Positions 6,804 through 15,797 of a stretch of 64,000 nucleotides of DNA are shown piece by piece. This stretch comes from Ardenticatenaceae bacterium. GTDB taxonomy: Bacteria; Chloroflexota; Anaerolineae; Promineifilales; Promineifilaceae. The DNA is taken from positions 1 through 64,000 of the forward strand of contig WYBM01000073.1 in assembly GCA_011525915.1 (NCBI GenBank). Direction: 5' to 3'. The translations under genes were made by a program, and so were the position numbers. The notes under the pieces are model-generated. The model was not told the DNA's origin. It did not search any database and saw only the letters and a list, made by a program, of their open reading frames with translations. Every line of letters begins with the position of its first letter. Within the stretch, counting starts at the first letter, position 1.

Positions 6804-9110
6804 ATGTATCATAAACGCATTTTCTGGCTTATTCTTATGGCCGTTATCACCTTAACGGCCGTGCATCCTGTATTCGCCCATGCTGTACCGGACTTTTCTA
6901 ACCCTGCGCCTAATGCTGTCTTGGGTGAGTCGCCGACCCAGATCCTTATTCAGTTTAATGAACCGGTTGTGCCCACCTTTGGCCGGATCACCCTGTTGAC
7001 CCAGGCCGGAGAGGAGGTAACAGTGGGCCCGGTAACGGTGCTGGACGCCGAAAACCGCACCCTGGCCGTAGATGTACTGCCGCTGCCACAGGGAGCTTAC
7101 CTGGTGAGCTGGCAGGTGCTTTCCGCGGTGGACGGCCATGTAACCAGCGGCACTTACTCCTTTGGTGTAGGCGTGGCGGCCATCACTATTTCCAACGAGG
7201 CGGCCTTGTCAGCACAGATTTCTGTCTGGAGTGCGCTGGCGCGCTGGTTGATACTCACGGCCGTTTCTCTGTTCATGGGCCTCTTTGCCTTTCGCCTTTT
7301 GGTCTGGAACCCTATCTGGCGGCGCGTGGAGGTTGAACCGGCTGAAGCCGCGCTGGATTACCAACTGGCCCGTACTGGTATTCGGATAGGGATGGTGGCC
7401 CTGGGCTTGTTGGCGGTGGCTTTGATCTTTATCTTTATAGACCAGAACCAAAAGTTTGACCTGCTCTCAGGCAGTAATCTGAATGTTTGGTTAGACACAC
7501 GCTTTGGCATCATTTGGGTCTACCGGTTTTTGCTGGCAGCGTCTTTGCTGTTTTTGCTGCTGTTGTTTATGGATGTGAAGGAGGAGAACAACGGCCGTGG
7601 CGGTTTAGGCGGCTGGCAGTGGGTGGTTGGGCTGATCTTCAGCCTGGGTCTGGCCTTCTCAGCGGCTCTGGTCAGCCACAGCGCCGCCCTGGCTGTGGGC
7701 AGCAATCAGGCGATGTTGGTAGACTTTGCCCACGTGCTGGCGGCCACGTTGTGGGTGGGAGGCTTGTGTTTCCTGGCCCTGGCGCTCTGGCAGGCCCGTT
7801 CTTTACCCGCTGCGGACCGCACCTGGCTCTACCTGACCCTGACCTTGAATTTCTCCGGGCTGGCGGCCATTGCGGTGGGCATCTTGATCGTGAGCGGCGG
7901 TTTTCTGGCGTGGCAGCACGTAGGCACGTGGACCAGGCTGGTGGGTACTGCCTATGGCCTGATGCTGCTGGCCAAAGTAGGGGTGGCGCTGCTTGTGTTT
8001 TTCATGGCAGGCATTAACTTGTGGGTCATCAAGCCACGTCTGAACCGGGCCTATGAAGCCCCCGATGACCCCAAGTCAGGCACGGCCGTGCGCCGCTTCC
8101 GCGTGTTGGTGGTGGCGGAACTGGTGGTGGCCCTGGTCATTATTTTTATGACGGGCTTCCTCACCGACATGCAGCGGGCCCAAGATGCCCCACTGCTGGC
8201 CGACGCTCCAGGCGAGGCCACCCTCAGCCAACAGGTCGATAACCTGACAGTGGAGGTCATCATAACGCCGGCGTTGGTGGGCGCCAATGAATTTGAAATA
8301 TTAATTACAGACGAAGACGGCCGTCCGGTGGCTGATGTCGAAGAAGCGGCCCTCACCTTTACCTTTCTGGGCCAGTCACTGGGCTCTGCCTTTGCCGATG
8401 CCGAGCCGATGGCCGACGGTCTGTTTCATCTGGAAGGAAGTTACATCAGCTTAATTGGCGACTGGCAGATGGAGGTGGCCATCCGGCGGCCAGATGCTTT
8501 TGATACCTTTGCCGCTTACCGGTTAGAAGCCGGCGTGGGGGGGAATATACGGCCGGCAGCCAGCGGCACGCGGCCGTTGGAAGATGCCGCCCAATTCATG
8601 ATCCTGGCTGGCGGCGGCGGCACGGGGGCATTCCTGGTGTTGTTTGCCATTGGTTGGGGGGTGACGGCCGTTAAAGCGGCCAAGAATGAATGGCAGCTTG
8701 TGCCCCTTTTGGTCATTAGCCTCATCGCCTTCTGGCTGGGAACATCCCAACTTATCACTTTTTTTACACAAGACTATACCCCGGCCAAGTTTGCCAATAA
8801 CCCATTCCTGCCAGACGTAGAATCTGTAGCTGCCGGGCAGGCATTGTTTGCTGAAAACTGTGCCCCCTGTCATGGGCTGGAAGGGCGCGGCGACGGCCCG
8901 GCGGCCGCCACAATCTACCCCCCGCCGGCTGATTTTAAGTCTGGCCACACTGCCACCCACCCTGATGGTGATCTCTACTACTGGATTTTAAATGGCATTC
9001 CAGACACACAAATGCCGGCCTTTGATGGTAAGATCAACAAAGACGACGCCTGGCATCTGGTGAATTATATACGTCGCCTGAGCGTTCAGGGGCGGACAGC
9101 CGGCGAGTAG
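6804..9110 (+). CDS. CopC-CopD-YtkA-like-cytochrome c fusion protein
   Basis: 768 residues in one chain. Residues 1-25 are a signal peptide ending ...FAHAVPDFSNPAPNA, so the mature protein starts near the copper-binding His of CopC. CopC (about 26-130) includes the second His in SAVDGHVTSGTYSF. CopD follows with eight or so membrane helices (about 140-470). A YtkA/FixH-like domain (about 480-590) and two more helices come next. The C-terminus is a class I cytochrome c with CAPCH (ALFAENCAPCHGLEGRGDGPA) and a distal Met in DTQMPAFDGK. CopC/CopD proteins bind and import copper; the tethered haem suggests redox coupling at the membrane. It is the last gene of the module, ending at a strong terminator. 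Confidence 0.92.
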   Translation: MYHKRIFWLILMAVITLTAVHPVFAHAVPDFSNPAPNAVLGESPTQILIQFNEPVVPTFGRITLLTQAGEEVTVGPVTVLDAENRTLAVDVLPLPQGAYLVSWQVLSAVDGHVTSGTYSFGVGVAAITISNEAALSAQISVWSALARWLILTAVSLFMGLFAFRLLVWNPIWRRVEVEPAEAALDYQLARTGIRIGMVALGLLAVALIFIFIDQNQKFDLLSGSNLNVWLDTRFGIIWVYRFLLAASLLFLLLLFMDVKEENNGRGGLGGWQWVVGLIFSLGLAFSAALVSHSAALAVGSNQAMLVDFAHVLAATLWVGGLCFLALALWQARSLPAADRTWLYLTLTLNFSGLAAIAVGILIVSGGFLAWQHVGTWTRLVGTAYGLMLLAKVGVALLVFFMAGINLWVIKPRLNRAYEAPDDPKSGTAVRRFRVLVVAELVVALVIIFMTGFLTDMQRAQDAPLLADAPGEATLSQQVDNLTVEVIITPALVGANEFEILITDEDGRPVADVEEAALTFTFLGQSLGSAFADAEPMADGLFHLEGSYISLIGDWQMEVAIRRPDAFDTFAAYRLEAGVGGNIRPAASGTRPLEDAAQFMILAGGGGTGAFLVLFAIGWGVTAVKAAKNEWQLVPLLVISLIAFWLGTSQLITFFTQDYTPAKFANNPFLPDVESVAAGQALFAENCAPCHGLEGRGDGPAAATIYPPPADFKSGHTATHPDGDLYYWILNGIPDTQMPAFDGKINKDDAWHLVNYIRRLSVQGRTAGE

Positions 9111-9219
9111 CTGTGGGGCGTGGCTGCGCCGCTGCTCATTATCTTATTAAGTTCCATTTACATTCCTCTTACAGAAGGGGGGTATAGTCACACTATCATT
9201 TCTTCCTCCTTACTTTCAA

Positions 9220-9263
9220 CACCAAAAGGCACTGTGATTGGGGAATCACAGTGCCTTTTGGTG
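9220..9263. terminator. Bidirectional terminator hairpin with perfect 20-bp stem
   Basis: The arms CACCAAAAGGCACTGTGATT (9220-9239) and its exact complement (9244-9263) enclose a GGGG loop. It lies between the convergent copper fusion gene and the VWA lipoprotein gene. Each arm ends in an A/T-rich run, so it can serve both directions. Confidence 0.85.
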
Positions 9264-9280
9264 TGCCATCCGCTGAAGGG

Positions 9281-10954
9281 TTACCGGCTTAAAGCTACTA
9301 ACTGCGCCAGTTCGGTCACGGCCGTGTCATCCATCTGATTGGCCAGCCGTTCGGCGCGAATACGAACGTCATCCAGGCTGACGCCATCGGCCCAATAGCT
9401 GCCGCGCAGCAGTTCAGCCCATTGGCTGACCACCACCGCCAGTTGGTAATGCAGCGGCGCGGCGTCAAACGAAGGTACCAGGTTGTCGGTGGTAAAAACG
9501 CCGTTGATTTCCTGAACGCCACGGGTTTGTGGGTCTTGCCAGCGCAGGTAAACGGTAGCCACACGCCCTTGTGCCCCTGGGGTTAACTGCACGGCATAGA
9601 TGGCGGCGGCCGTATGGCCTGCGCCAAATTCGGCGGCATCTACTTCATTGTTGCGGAAGTCCTGGTCAGCAATGGCCCGGTTTTCGTAGCCCACCAGCCG
9701 GTACTGCTGCACCACCTGCGGGTCAAAATCCACCTGAATTTTGGCGTCCAGGCCAATGGTTTGCAGGGTGCCCATCACATCTTCAACAAACACCTGGCGG
9801 GCTTCGTTCAGGTTATCGACGTAAGCATAGGCGCCGTCGCCCTGGTCGGCCAGCTGCTCCATCATCACGTCATTGTAGTTGCCCAACCCCACCCCGATCG
9901 TGGTCAGGTTGATGCCGGCGTCGGCGTAGCCGCGAATCTTGGCGGCCAGGCTGTTGGGGCCGGTATCACCCACGTTGGCCACGCCGTCTGAAGAGAGGAT
10001 GACCCGGTTGATGCCGCCAGGAATGTAGGCCTGGTTGGCCATGTCATAGCCCATCAACAGGCCAGCTTCCAGGTTGGTGGACCCTTCTGTTTCCAGTGAG
10101 TTGATAGCATTGAGGATGGCCTGGCGTTCCGAACCAGCGGTAGGGTAGAGGACGGTGCGGGCATTGGAGCCATACACAACAATGGAGACGGAGTCGTCGG
10201 CGCGCAGACGGTCTACCAGCAGCGCCAGGGATTCTTTGACCAGCCCCAGCCGGTTTTCCTGGCTCATCGAGCCGGAGACATCAATGACAAAGACCAGGTT
10301 GGCCGACGGCCGTTCCGCTTCTGGTACATCATACCCCTGCACGCCGATGCGCAGGAAATAGGTGCCATCATTGTGAAAGGGAGAGGGGGCGCCATCGGCG
10401 TAGATGGCAAAAGCGACGTCGGGCGGGTTGTCATACCCCTGGTCAAAGGAGTTCACAAACTCTTCCACGCGAATGGCTTCGGCTGGCGGCCGGAGGCCGT
10501 CTTGCAGGTAGCGTTTGGCCACATTGTAAGAGCCGGTGTCTACGTCTAGTGAAAAGGTAGAAAGACTGTCTACGGTGCTCTGGATGTATGGGTTGACGCC
10601 ATACTGTTCAAAAAACATGGCATTGGGGGCAGCCGCCGGGGCCGTGGCCGGCGGGGAAGCGGTTGCTATTGGGGAAATTGTTCGCGGTGAAAGGTTTAAT
10701 GTCTCGCCGGGGGCTGCCGGCAGTGGGGCAGCATATCTGTAATCTGCGGCTGCTTCGCCGGACTCTTCTGCTTCAACAATGTATTCTGTGGCGAAGCTGG
10801 TGACTTCCATCGGTTCGCCCTCAGTGGCGACAGTTTCATAGACGGTTCCAGTGACAACGCGCGTCACCGCCACCGTTTCGGTCTGTGATTGGCAGGCCGC
10901 AAAGATAAGGGTGAGAAGGGCAAAGATTACAAGGGTTTGGGTTCTATTCTTCAT
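9281..10954 (-). CDS. YfbK-like von Willebrand factor type A lipoprotein
   Basis: 557 residues. A lipoprotein signal (LVIFALLTLIFAAC, Cys about 20) is followed by a low-complexity linker. Next comes the N-terminal vWF_A-associated domain (YGVNPYIQSTVDSLSTFSLDVDTGSYNVAKRYL) and the VWA domain with an intact MIDAS (VFVIDVSGSMSQ, then TNLEAGL and SDGVANVGD). The C-terminus is the DUF3520-type region (AGHTAAAIYAVQL...VYLRWQDP). This is the layout of E. coli YfbK and many Chloroflexota and Bacteroidota homologues. It is surface-anchored and its molecular role is unknown; the metal-dependent adhesion fold suggests protein binding. It is transcribed alone. Confidence 0.9.
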   Translation of the reverse strand: MKNRTQTLVIFALLTLIFAACQSQTETVAVTRVVTGTVYETVATEGEPMEVTSFATEYIVEAEESGEAAADYRYAAPLPAAPGETLNLSPRTISPIATASPPATAPAAAPNAMFFEQYGVNPYIQSTVDSLSTFSLDVDTGSYNVAKRYLQDGLRPPAEAIRVEEFVNSFDQGYDNPPDVAFAIYADGAPSPFHNDGTYFLRIGVQGYDVPEAERPSANLVFVIDVSGSMSQENRLGLVKESLALLVDRLRADDSVSIVVYGSNARTVLYPTAGSERQAILNAINSLETEGSTNLEAGLLMGYDMANQAYIPGGINRVILSSDGVANVGDTGPNSLAAKIRGYADAGINLTTIGVGLGNYNDVMMEQLADQGDGAYAYVDNLNEARQVFVEDVMGTLQTIGLDAKIQVDFDPQVVQQYRLVGYENRAIADQDFRNNEVDAAEFGAGHTAAAIYAVQLTPGAQGRVATVYLRWQDPQTRGVQEINGVFTTDNLVPSFDAAPLHYQLAVVVSQWAELLRGSYWADGVSLDDVRIRAERLANQMDDTAVTELAQLVALSR

Positions 10955-11100
10955 GGGTCGCTCCTTACAGTTCGAGATTATGTTGTTTTACTGTGTCAGC
11001 CTGGCTGTGTGATGTTTGTAAAACGACGGCCGTGCCTTTTTGGTTCCCTTGCCTGCAAAATTGTGGTCAACGCCAGAGAGTGTGTGGTAAAACTTTTCTT

Positions 11101-11275
11101 AGGACTCGTTTACAATAGGGATCACTGTTCAGTTGTCAGTATTCAGTTGGTCAGTGATCAGTTGAGTGTTTTTCTGGACTGATGACTGATCACTGATGAC
11201 TGACCACTGATGACTGACCGCTGATGACTGCACACTGATGACTGGATACTGACTGATGACTGACCACTGATGCCG
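11101..11275. repeat. Dispersed intergenic repeat, family B, copy B2 (expanded)
   Basis: The copy shares GACTCGTTTACAAT, GATCACTGTTCAGTTG and TCTGGACTGAT with copy B1 at 4945-5060. It then continues as a run of 10-13-bp words built on CTGATGACTG between about 11175 and 11275, which looks like local expansion. It occupies most of the 399-bp gap (10955-11353) between the divergent VWA lipoprotein and the small cysteine protein. Nothing else was recognised in that gap. Confidence 0.75.
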
Positions 11276-11353
11276 GCCTGAGGGGTTTATAGGACTGTTT
11301 GCTAGTGGCGCCAACGGCCATTACCCGTTAAAGTACCCGTCGTGTGGAGGTGT

Positions 11354-11644
11354 ATGATGTCTTTTGACTGGTTGAATAAGTTCCAACGACAGATAGAAAA
11401 ACCTGACAATTACGCCGAAAAAACGCTGGCGCAATATCGCCTGGGCATAAAGGCCAAAGGCGCTATTGCCGGCGTGCGTATTGAGATTGATCCGCAAGGG
11501 TGTGCTGCCTGCCAGGAAGTGGACACCACGGCCGTTTACCACCCCGATGATGCCCCCCACCTGCCTCTGCCTGAGTGTACCAAAGGTAAACAATGCGGCT
11601 GCGTTTATCGCCCGGTAATGAGCTACGAGCATGATGATCGCTAA
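11354..11644 (+). CDS. Small cysteine-containing protein of unknown function
   Basis: 96 residues starting MMSFDWLNKF, preceded by GGAGGT at good spacing. The C-terminal half holds four or five cysteines in CAAC and CTKGKQCGC patterns, suggesting a small zinc or iron-sulfur site; the N-terminal half is helical and charged. No signal peptide. I do not recognise the family. It is followed after 66 bp by the ParB/USP fusion in the same direction. Confidence 0.7.
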   Translation: MMSFDWLNKFQRQIEKPDNYAEKTLAQYRLGIKAKGAIAGVRIEIDPQGCAACQEVDTTAVYHPDDAPHLPLPECTKGKQCGCVYRPVMSYEHDDR

Positions 11645-11710
11645 ACGGTCATCCGCCATTGATAGGCAGACCACCCATGGCGGGTCACCGGTTACTGTCT
11701 ATGGTAAAAC

Positions 11711-13444
11711 ATGACTTTAGACCCCGGAGCCTTCAGTTCAGCGTTAAATGATTTTCAAAGGGCGCGGCGCAAAGCGGCTATGGAACAATTGCTGGCCCGC
11801 TTTTCTGGCCGTCCTACGAGCTTGCTGTCTTATGAAGAGATACGGCAGCAGCTGCGGGCTACAAGCCAGACGCCGCGAGGTTTACAAGATATCCCCATAG
11901 ACAAAATTGTAGGGAGTGTTGGCCGCTATAAAGATTTCACACGTTCTTTTCTGCCACGGCAAGATGCGGTTGAACAACGGTGGGCGCAGGTAAAAACGGC
12001 CGTCAATGACCTGGCCGGCGTACCTCCCATTGAAGTGTACCAGGTAGGTGATGCTTACTTTGTGATTGATGGCAACCACCGCGTATCTGTGGCCCGGCAG
12101 CAAGAGCAGCCCACCATTGCCGCCTACGTTACTGAAGTGAAAACGCGGGTGCCCCTGGCTGCTGATGATGACCCAGAGGAGATTATATGCAAGACACGCT
12201 ATGCTGAATTCCTGGAAAGCACCAATCTGGACCATTTACGGCCAGACGCCGATTTGCTGATGACATTTTGTGGCCAGTATCGGTTGATGAGGGAACACAT
12301 TGATGTCCATCGCCATTATTTGGGGCTTGATCAACAGCGTTTTATTCCTGAAGCGGAAGCGGTGGCCAGCTGGTATGATAACGTCTATTTACCGATCATA
12401 CGCTTGGTGCGGGAACAGGGGATTTTGCGCTACTTTCCTGGTCACACCGAGGCAGACATGTACCTGCTGCTGGCCGAACATCGGGCAGAGTTGGCTGATG
12501 CTCTGGGTTGGGAGGTGACCGCGGAAACGGCCGTGACCGACCTGGCCAGGGAAAAACGTTCCCCCGTTCAGGCTTTGATAGAAGCCGTAGTACCTGATGA
12601 ATTGGAAGGCGGTCCGCCGCCGGGTACGTGGCGCTTAAAGCGAGTGCAAGGCCGGCCGTCTGGCCGCCTCTTTGATGACATCCTGATGCCTATGGGTGTG
12701 GACCCGGCAGATTGGCGCGTATTAGACGTAGCGCTCTGGGTGGCCCAACTAGGCCAGAGCCGCCTGCTGGGGCTGCATGTGGTGGATGATCAGGCTGCCG
12801 CCAAAGATGCCTCGTCGCTAGAGGCGGTGCGGGTTGAATTTGAGCGACGTTGTACGGCTGCGGGTATCCAGAGCCAGTTTGCGGTAGAATGGGGTGATGT
12901 GGCCCAAAAGATTGTGCAGCGTGCTGTGTATGCTGATGGCGTCATTGTGCCCTTAAACTACCCACCCAAAACGGTGGCTGACCGACTTACGTCAGGGATG
13001 CAGACGATATTACGCCAGTGCCCGCGCCCGATTTTGACGGTGCCACCTGGGGAGACACGGCCATTAGCCCAACGGCCGTTGGCCCATGCCCTGTTAGCGT
13101 ATGGCGGCAGCCGTACGACAGCGGAAGAAGCATTATTTGTAGCTGCTTATGTAGCGGCGCAGTATCAAATTGGGCTCTCGGTGCTGAGTGTGGGCCATAA
13201 TAGTCAGACAAACAAGGCGCTGGCCCATGTACGTGACTATTTGCGCTCGGTCCATGTAAAAGCAGCGTTTTATGCGGAAGATGGCGACGTGGCGCAGGTC
13301 ATTTTGGATACGGCCGTGGCCATCCAGGCTGACTTCCTTATCATGGGGGCCCCGGCCTACAGTCCCCTGCGTACACTGCTCATGGGCAGCACTGCCAATC
13401 GTATTTTGTTAGAGAGTGATTGCCCTATCTTGATATGTCGTTAG
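11711..13444 (+). CDS. ParB-like domain fused to tandem universal stress protein domains
   Basis: 577 residues. Residues about 55-150 form a ParB/Srx-like module (LQDIPIDKIVGSVGRY...PIEVYQVGDAYFVIDGNHRVSVAR). A helical middle region (about 160-290) contains LRYFPGHTEADMYLLLAEHRAEL. Two UspA-type domains follow (about 300-440 and 450-577). The last keeps the ATP-binding pattern GAPAYSPLRTLLMGSTANRIL; the first is more diverged. No membrane segment. The ParB fold may act as a nucleotide-binding or switch module here; DNA segregation is unlikely given no HTH or partner ParA. It probably forms an operon with the next small gene (15 bp gap). Confidence 0.85.
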   Translation: MTLDPGAFSSALNDFQRARRKAAMEQLLARFSGRPTSLLSYEEIRQQLRATSQTPRGLQDIPIDKIVGSVGRYKDFTRSFLPRQDAVEQRWAQVKTAVNDLAGVPPIEVYQVGDAYFVIDGNHRVSVARQQEQPTIAAYVTEVKTRVPLAADDDPEEIICKTRYAEFLESTNLDHLRPDADLLMTFCGQYRLMREHIDVHRHYLGLDQQRFIPEAEAVASWYDNVYLPIIRLVREQGILRYFPGHTEADMYLLLAEHRAELADALGWEVTAETAVTDLAREKRSPVQALIEAVVPDELEGGPPPGTWRLKRVQGRPSGRLFDDILMPMGVDPADWRVLDVALWVAQLGQSRLLGLHVVDDQAAAKDASSLEAVRVEFERRCTAAGIQSQFAVEWGDVAQKIVQRAVYADGVIVPLNYPPKTVADRLTSGMQTILRQCPRPILTVPPGETRPLAQRPLAHALLAYGGSRTTAEEALFVAAYVAAQYQIGLSVLSVGHNSQTNKALAHVRDYLRSVHVKAAFYAEDGDVAQVILDTAVAIQADFLIMGAPAYSPLRTLLMGSTANRILLESDCPILICR

Positions 13445-13459
13445 TGGTCGACCATCCTT

Positions 13460-13831
13460 ATGAACCCTTTCACCCAATTCCTGCGCCAGTGGTCAAAAAC
13501 CCCCGATCTGGATACGTTTATTCTCTATTGGGATCGGTTGGAAAAGCTGACGATCCAGATTTACCGGGGAAAAATGACGGTAGATGAGGCCCAGCCCGAA
13601 TTTGAGGTGATATGGCCCTGGCTGCGTGCGCGGTACGGCCGTTGGCAGGCAGTATTGGAACCCTTTTGGCGGGATACCCACGCGGGCGGCCAACCTGTCC
13701 AAACCGATCCGTTTCAATTATTGTTAGAAGTGCGCTCCCCGATAGACATCTGCGGTGATTGGCGCATGATGCAGCATCTGCCTGCTGCCCGCGAAGCGTT
13801 AAACCAGTACCTCATGGCCAAATCGGCCTGA
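13460..13831 (+). CDS. Conserved hypothetical protein
   Basis: 123 residues, beginning MNPFTQFLRQWSKTPDLDTFILYWDRLEKLTIQIY. It looks like a soluble, mostly helical, Trp-rich protein (WPWLRARYGRWQAVLEPFW, CGDWRMMQHLP). No membrane segment, metal motif or recognised family. It begins 15 bp after the ParB/USP gene, which suggests co-expression with it. Confidence 0.75.
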   Translation: MNPFTQFLRQWSKTPDLDTFILYWDRLEKLTIQIYRGKMTVDEAQPEFEVIWPWLRARYGRWQAVLEPFWRDTHAGGQPVQTDPFQLLLEVRSPIDICGDWRMMQHLPAAREALNQYLMAKSA

Positions 13832-13913
13832 TCAGGCCGGGCACGTTGCCTTTTCCCGGTTTACGCTTTAGAATGAAGGCTGGCATTATGTTTAGCTTTC
13901 ACGGGGTTATGTG

Positions 13914-14366
13914 ATGAAAAGAGGGTTTGCATTTACATTTTTCTTTGGCTTGTTGATCGGAGGTATGGCTGCTTTGATTGTCTGGTATTATCAGAAAAGC
14001 ACATCGGCTGAAGATGGTGCCCTGGTTTTGCTAGACCGGCTGGCAGAGGCCGACCGGCGACTGCGGCAGCTTATGTCCGAACGGTTGGGGCACGGCCGTG
14101 GCCCAACCTCACCACGTATCCAGGTAACAACCGCCCCTACCGATGAAATGCCTTCATTTTTACAACGGACCAGTACGGCCGTTGCTGAAGACCTGACCCA
14201 GGTCAAAGGAATTGGCCCTGTGTTTGCCAACAAGTTAACAGAGGCCGGTATCCATACCGTGGCCGGACTGATTACACTTACCCCGGTTCAGTTAGCGGCT
14301 ATTCTGGAAATATCAGACGGACGGGCTGAGAATATCATAGCGGCTGCCCAAGCGATGAGCCGTTAG
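13914..14366 (+). CDS. Membrane-anchored helix-hairpin-helix protein
   Basis: 150 residues from the ATG at 13914. One N-terminal transmembrane helix (FAFTFFFGLLIGGMAALIVWYY) leads to a short charged linker and a C-terminal HhH domain (DLTQVKGIGPVFANKLTEAGIHTVAGLITLTPVQLAAIL, about residues 98-145), a fold that usually contacts DNA non-specifically through its GIG hairpin. The topology would place the HhH in the cytoplasm if the N-terminus is out. The next gene, 27 bp downstream, has the same architecture with a coiled coil added. Function unknown. Confidence 0.8.
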   Translation: MKRGFAFTFFFGLLIGGMAALIVWYYQKSTSAEDGALVLLDRLAEADRRLRQLMSERLGHGRGPTSPRIQVTTAPTDEMPSFLQRTSTAVAEDLTQVKGIGPVFANKLTEAGIHTVAGLITLTPVQLAAILEISDGRAENIIAAAQAMSR

Positions 14367-14393
14367 CTGTTTACAATTCCCAAAGGTGGGTCT

Positions 14394-15407
14394 ATGAACG
14401 AGACGTTTGTTCAAGTGGGGTTGGCGCTAAGTGTGGGCCTTCTGCTGGGCACATTTGTCGTTCTGTACTATGACCAGAAGAAATACGAACAGAAAATACA
14501 AAGTGACCGCACCAAATCCCAGGCAATGTTGCAGGTGCTGCAGGCCCGGTTGCAGCGTGCTGAAAAGGGACAGTTGATCGCCCAAAAAGACAATGAGAAA
14601 GTGCGTCAGGATTTAAAGGAACAAGACATTCACCTGCAACACCGCAAAGCCGAAAACAAAACATTGCAGGCGCAATGGCAGGCGGCCACTGCTGAAATTG
14701 ACCAACTGAATGACAACCTCAACCGGGTGAATGAACATGTAGAAGAGTTGCGCCGGGAATTGCAAAAGCGACAAAATGAATGGCAAACGGCCGTAGCTCA
14801 AAACCAACTCTTGCAAGAAAATCTTGAAAGGCAGGCCAATGACCTGAAAGCTGCCCGTGATGAAAACCAGAAAATCTGCCAACGCCTGGCTGTCACTGAC
14901 GTAGAGATGAAACATTTACAGCAAGACCTGGCGGCAGCACAAAGCTGGGAGGAACGAGCTAAGACGTTCAAAGTAGAGAATGAAGCCCTGGTAGGCCAAT
15001 TAAACAAAGCAGAAATCCGCATCAGTGAATTAAAAGCACAGGTAGATGGTGCTATGCATCAGATCAGCGAAACACAGTTCTTACGTAAGAAGCTGGTAGA
15101 GATGGAAAATAAGCTGAAACAGGCTGAAGCATATGCCAGTGCCCTGCAAGAAAAGTTTAAGACCATGCAGCATACCTTTGATCACACTGGTAAAAACCAG
15201 CTACAGCTTATTCGGGGCATTGGGCCTGCCTATGCTCGCCGTTTAAATGAAGCAGGCATTACTACCTTGAATGATCTGGCCAAGAGTACACTGGAGCAGG
15301 TCACGAAAATTCTCCAACCCCAAAAGTGGCAAAATGTGCAGCCAGAAGAGTGGATTCAAGAAGCTCAGGCGCTCAGTATCAAAATTGGCGATGATACCCC
15401 CTCATAA
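14394..15407 (+). CDS. Membrane-anchored coiled-coil helix-hairpin-helix protein
   Basis: 337 residues, with AAGGTGGG before the ATG. One transmembrane helix (VGLALSVGLLLGTFVVLYY, residues 7-25) is followed by a long coiled coil (about 30-265; Gln/Glu/Lys-rich heptads) and a C-terminal HhH (QLQLIRGIGPAYARRLNEAGITTLNDLA, about 272-330). It is a longer version of the preceding gene. The arrangement could tether DNA or a nucleoprotein to the membrane, which is inference. It ends about 225 bp before the promoter of the phosphorelay genes. Confidence 0.82.
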   Translation: MNETFVQVGLALSVGLLLGTFVVLYYDQKKYEQKIQSDRTKSQAMLQVLQARLQRAEKGQLIAQKDNEKVRQDLKEQDIHLQHRKAENKTLQAQWQAATAEIDQLNDNLNRVNEHVEELRRELQKRQNEWQTAVAQNQLLQENLERQANDLKAARDENQKICQRLAVTDVEMKHLQQDLAAAQSWEERAKTFKVENEALVGQLNKAEIRISELKAQVDGAMHQISETQFLRKKLVEMENKLKQAEAYASALQEKFKTMQHTFDHTGKNQLQLIRGIGPAYARRLNEAGITTLNDLAKSTLEQVTKILQPQKWQNVQPEEWIQEAQALSIKIGDDTPS

Positions 15408-15797
15408 ATTAACCTGTGCTTTAGAGCGGCCTATAAAACATACAGATGGTCGGCCGTGCCCTGCAGGCCATGCCGCTCATTGTGCCGGCTGTGGCGTATC
15501 CTTTTGTTGATCAAAGTGTTTTTTCACTACCTTTTAGTACCATCGGGCTAATTTTGCCGCCGTCATTAACAGAGAAAGTTATATCGCCCACTATAAGATT
15601 TAGCCTATAGTATTTGTTGAGATGATGATAGGTTAACAAAAGCGCTCGAAACTTTATATAATCTTTACATTATACAGGATTTATTAAAGTCTTTATGCGG
15701 GATTGCTGGTGCAAGCGACCAAATCGCACACAAGTGGTATATGGAAAAACCGTGGCAACAACTTGTACATTCGCCAGCGAAAAGGAGTAAACATGAC
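15408..15797 (+). promoter_or_regulatory. Gap of 390 bp with a sigma-70-type promoter at 15633-15662
   Basis: TTAACA (15633-15638) and TATAAT (15657-15662) are separated by 18 bp and face the response-regulator operon, giving a leader of about 130 nt. The leader is A/T-rich. Nothing else was recognised in this gap: no gene, hairpin terminator or repeat element. Confidence 0.7.

Noticed and set aside
7487-8017. 176-codon plus-strand frame inside the CopC-CopD gene
   Set aside because: It is out of frame with the clear membrane-protein sequence and rich in Gly, Arg and Trp, typical of a shifted reading.
11120-11275. Possible CRISPR-like array of short repeats
   Set aside because: The units are 10-13 bp, degenerate and without unique spacers; no cas gene is present, and the region aligns with repeat B1.
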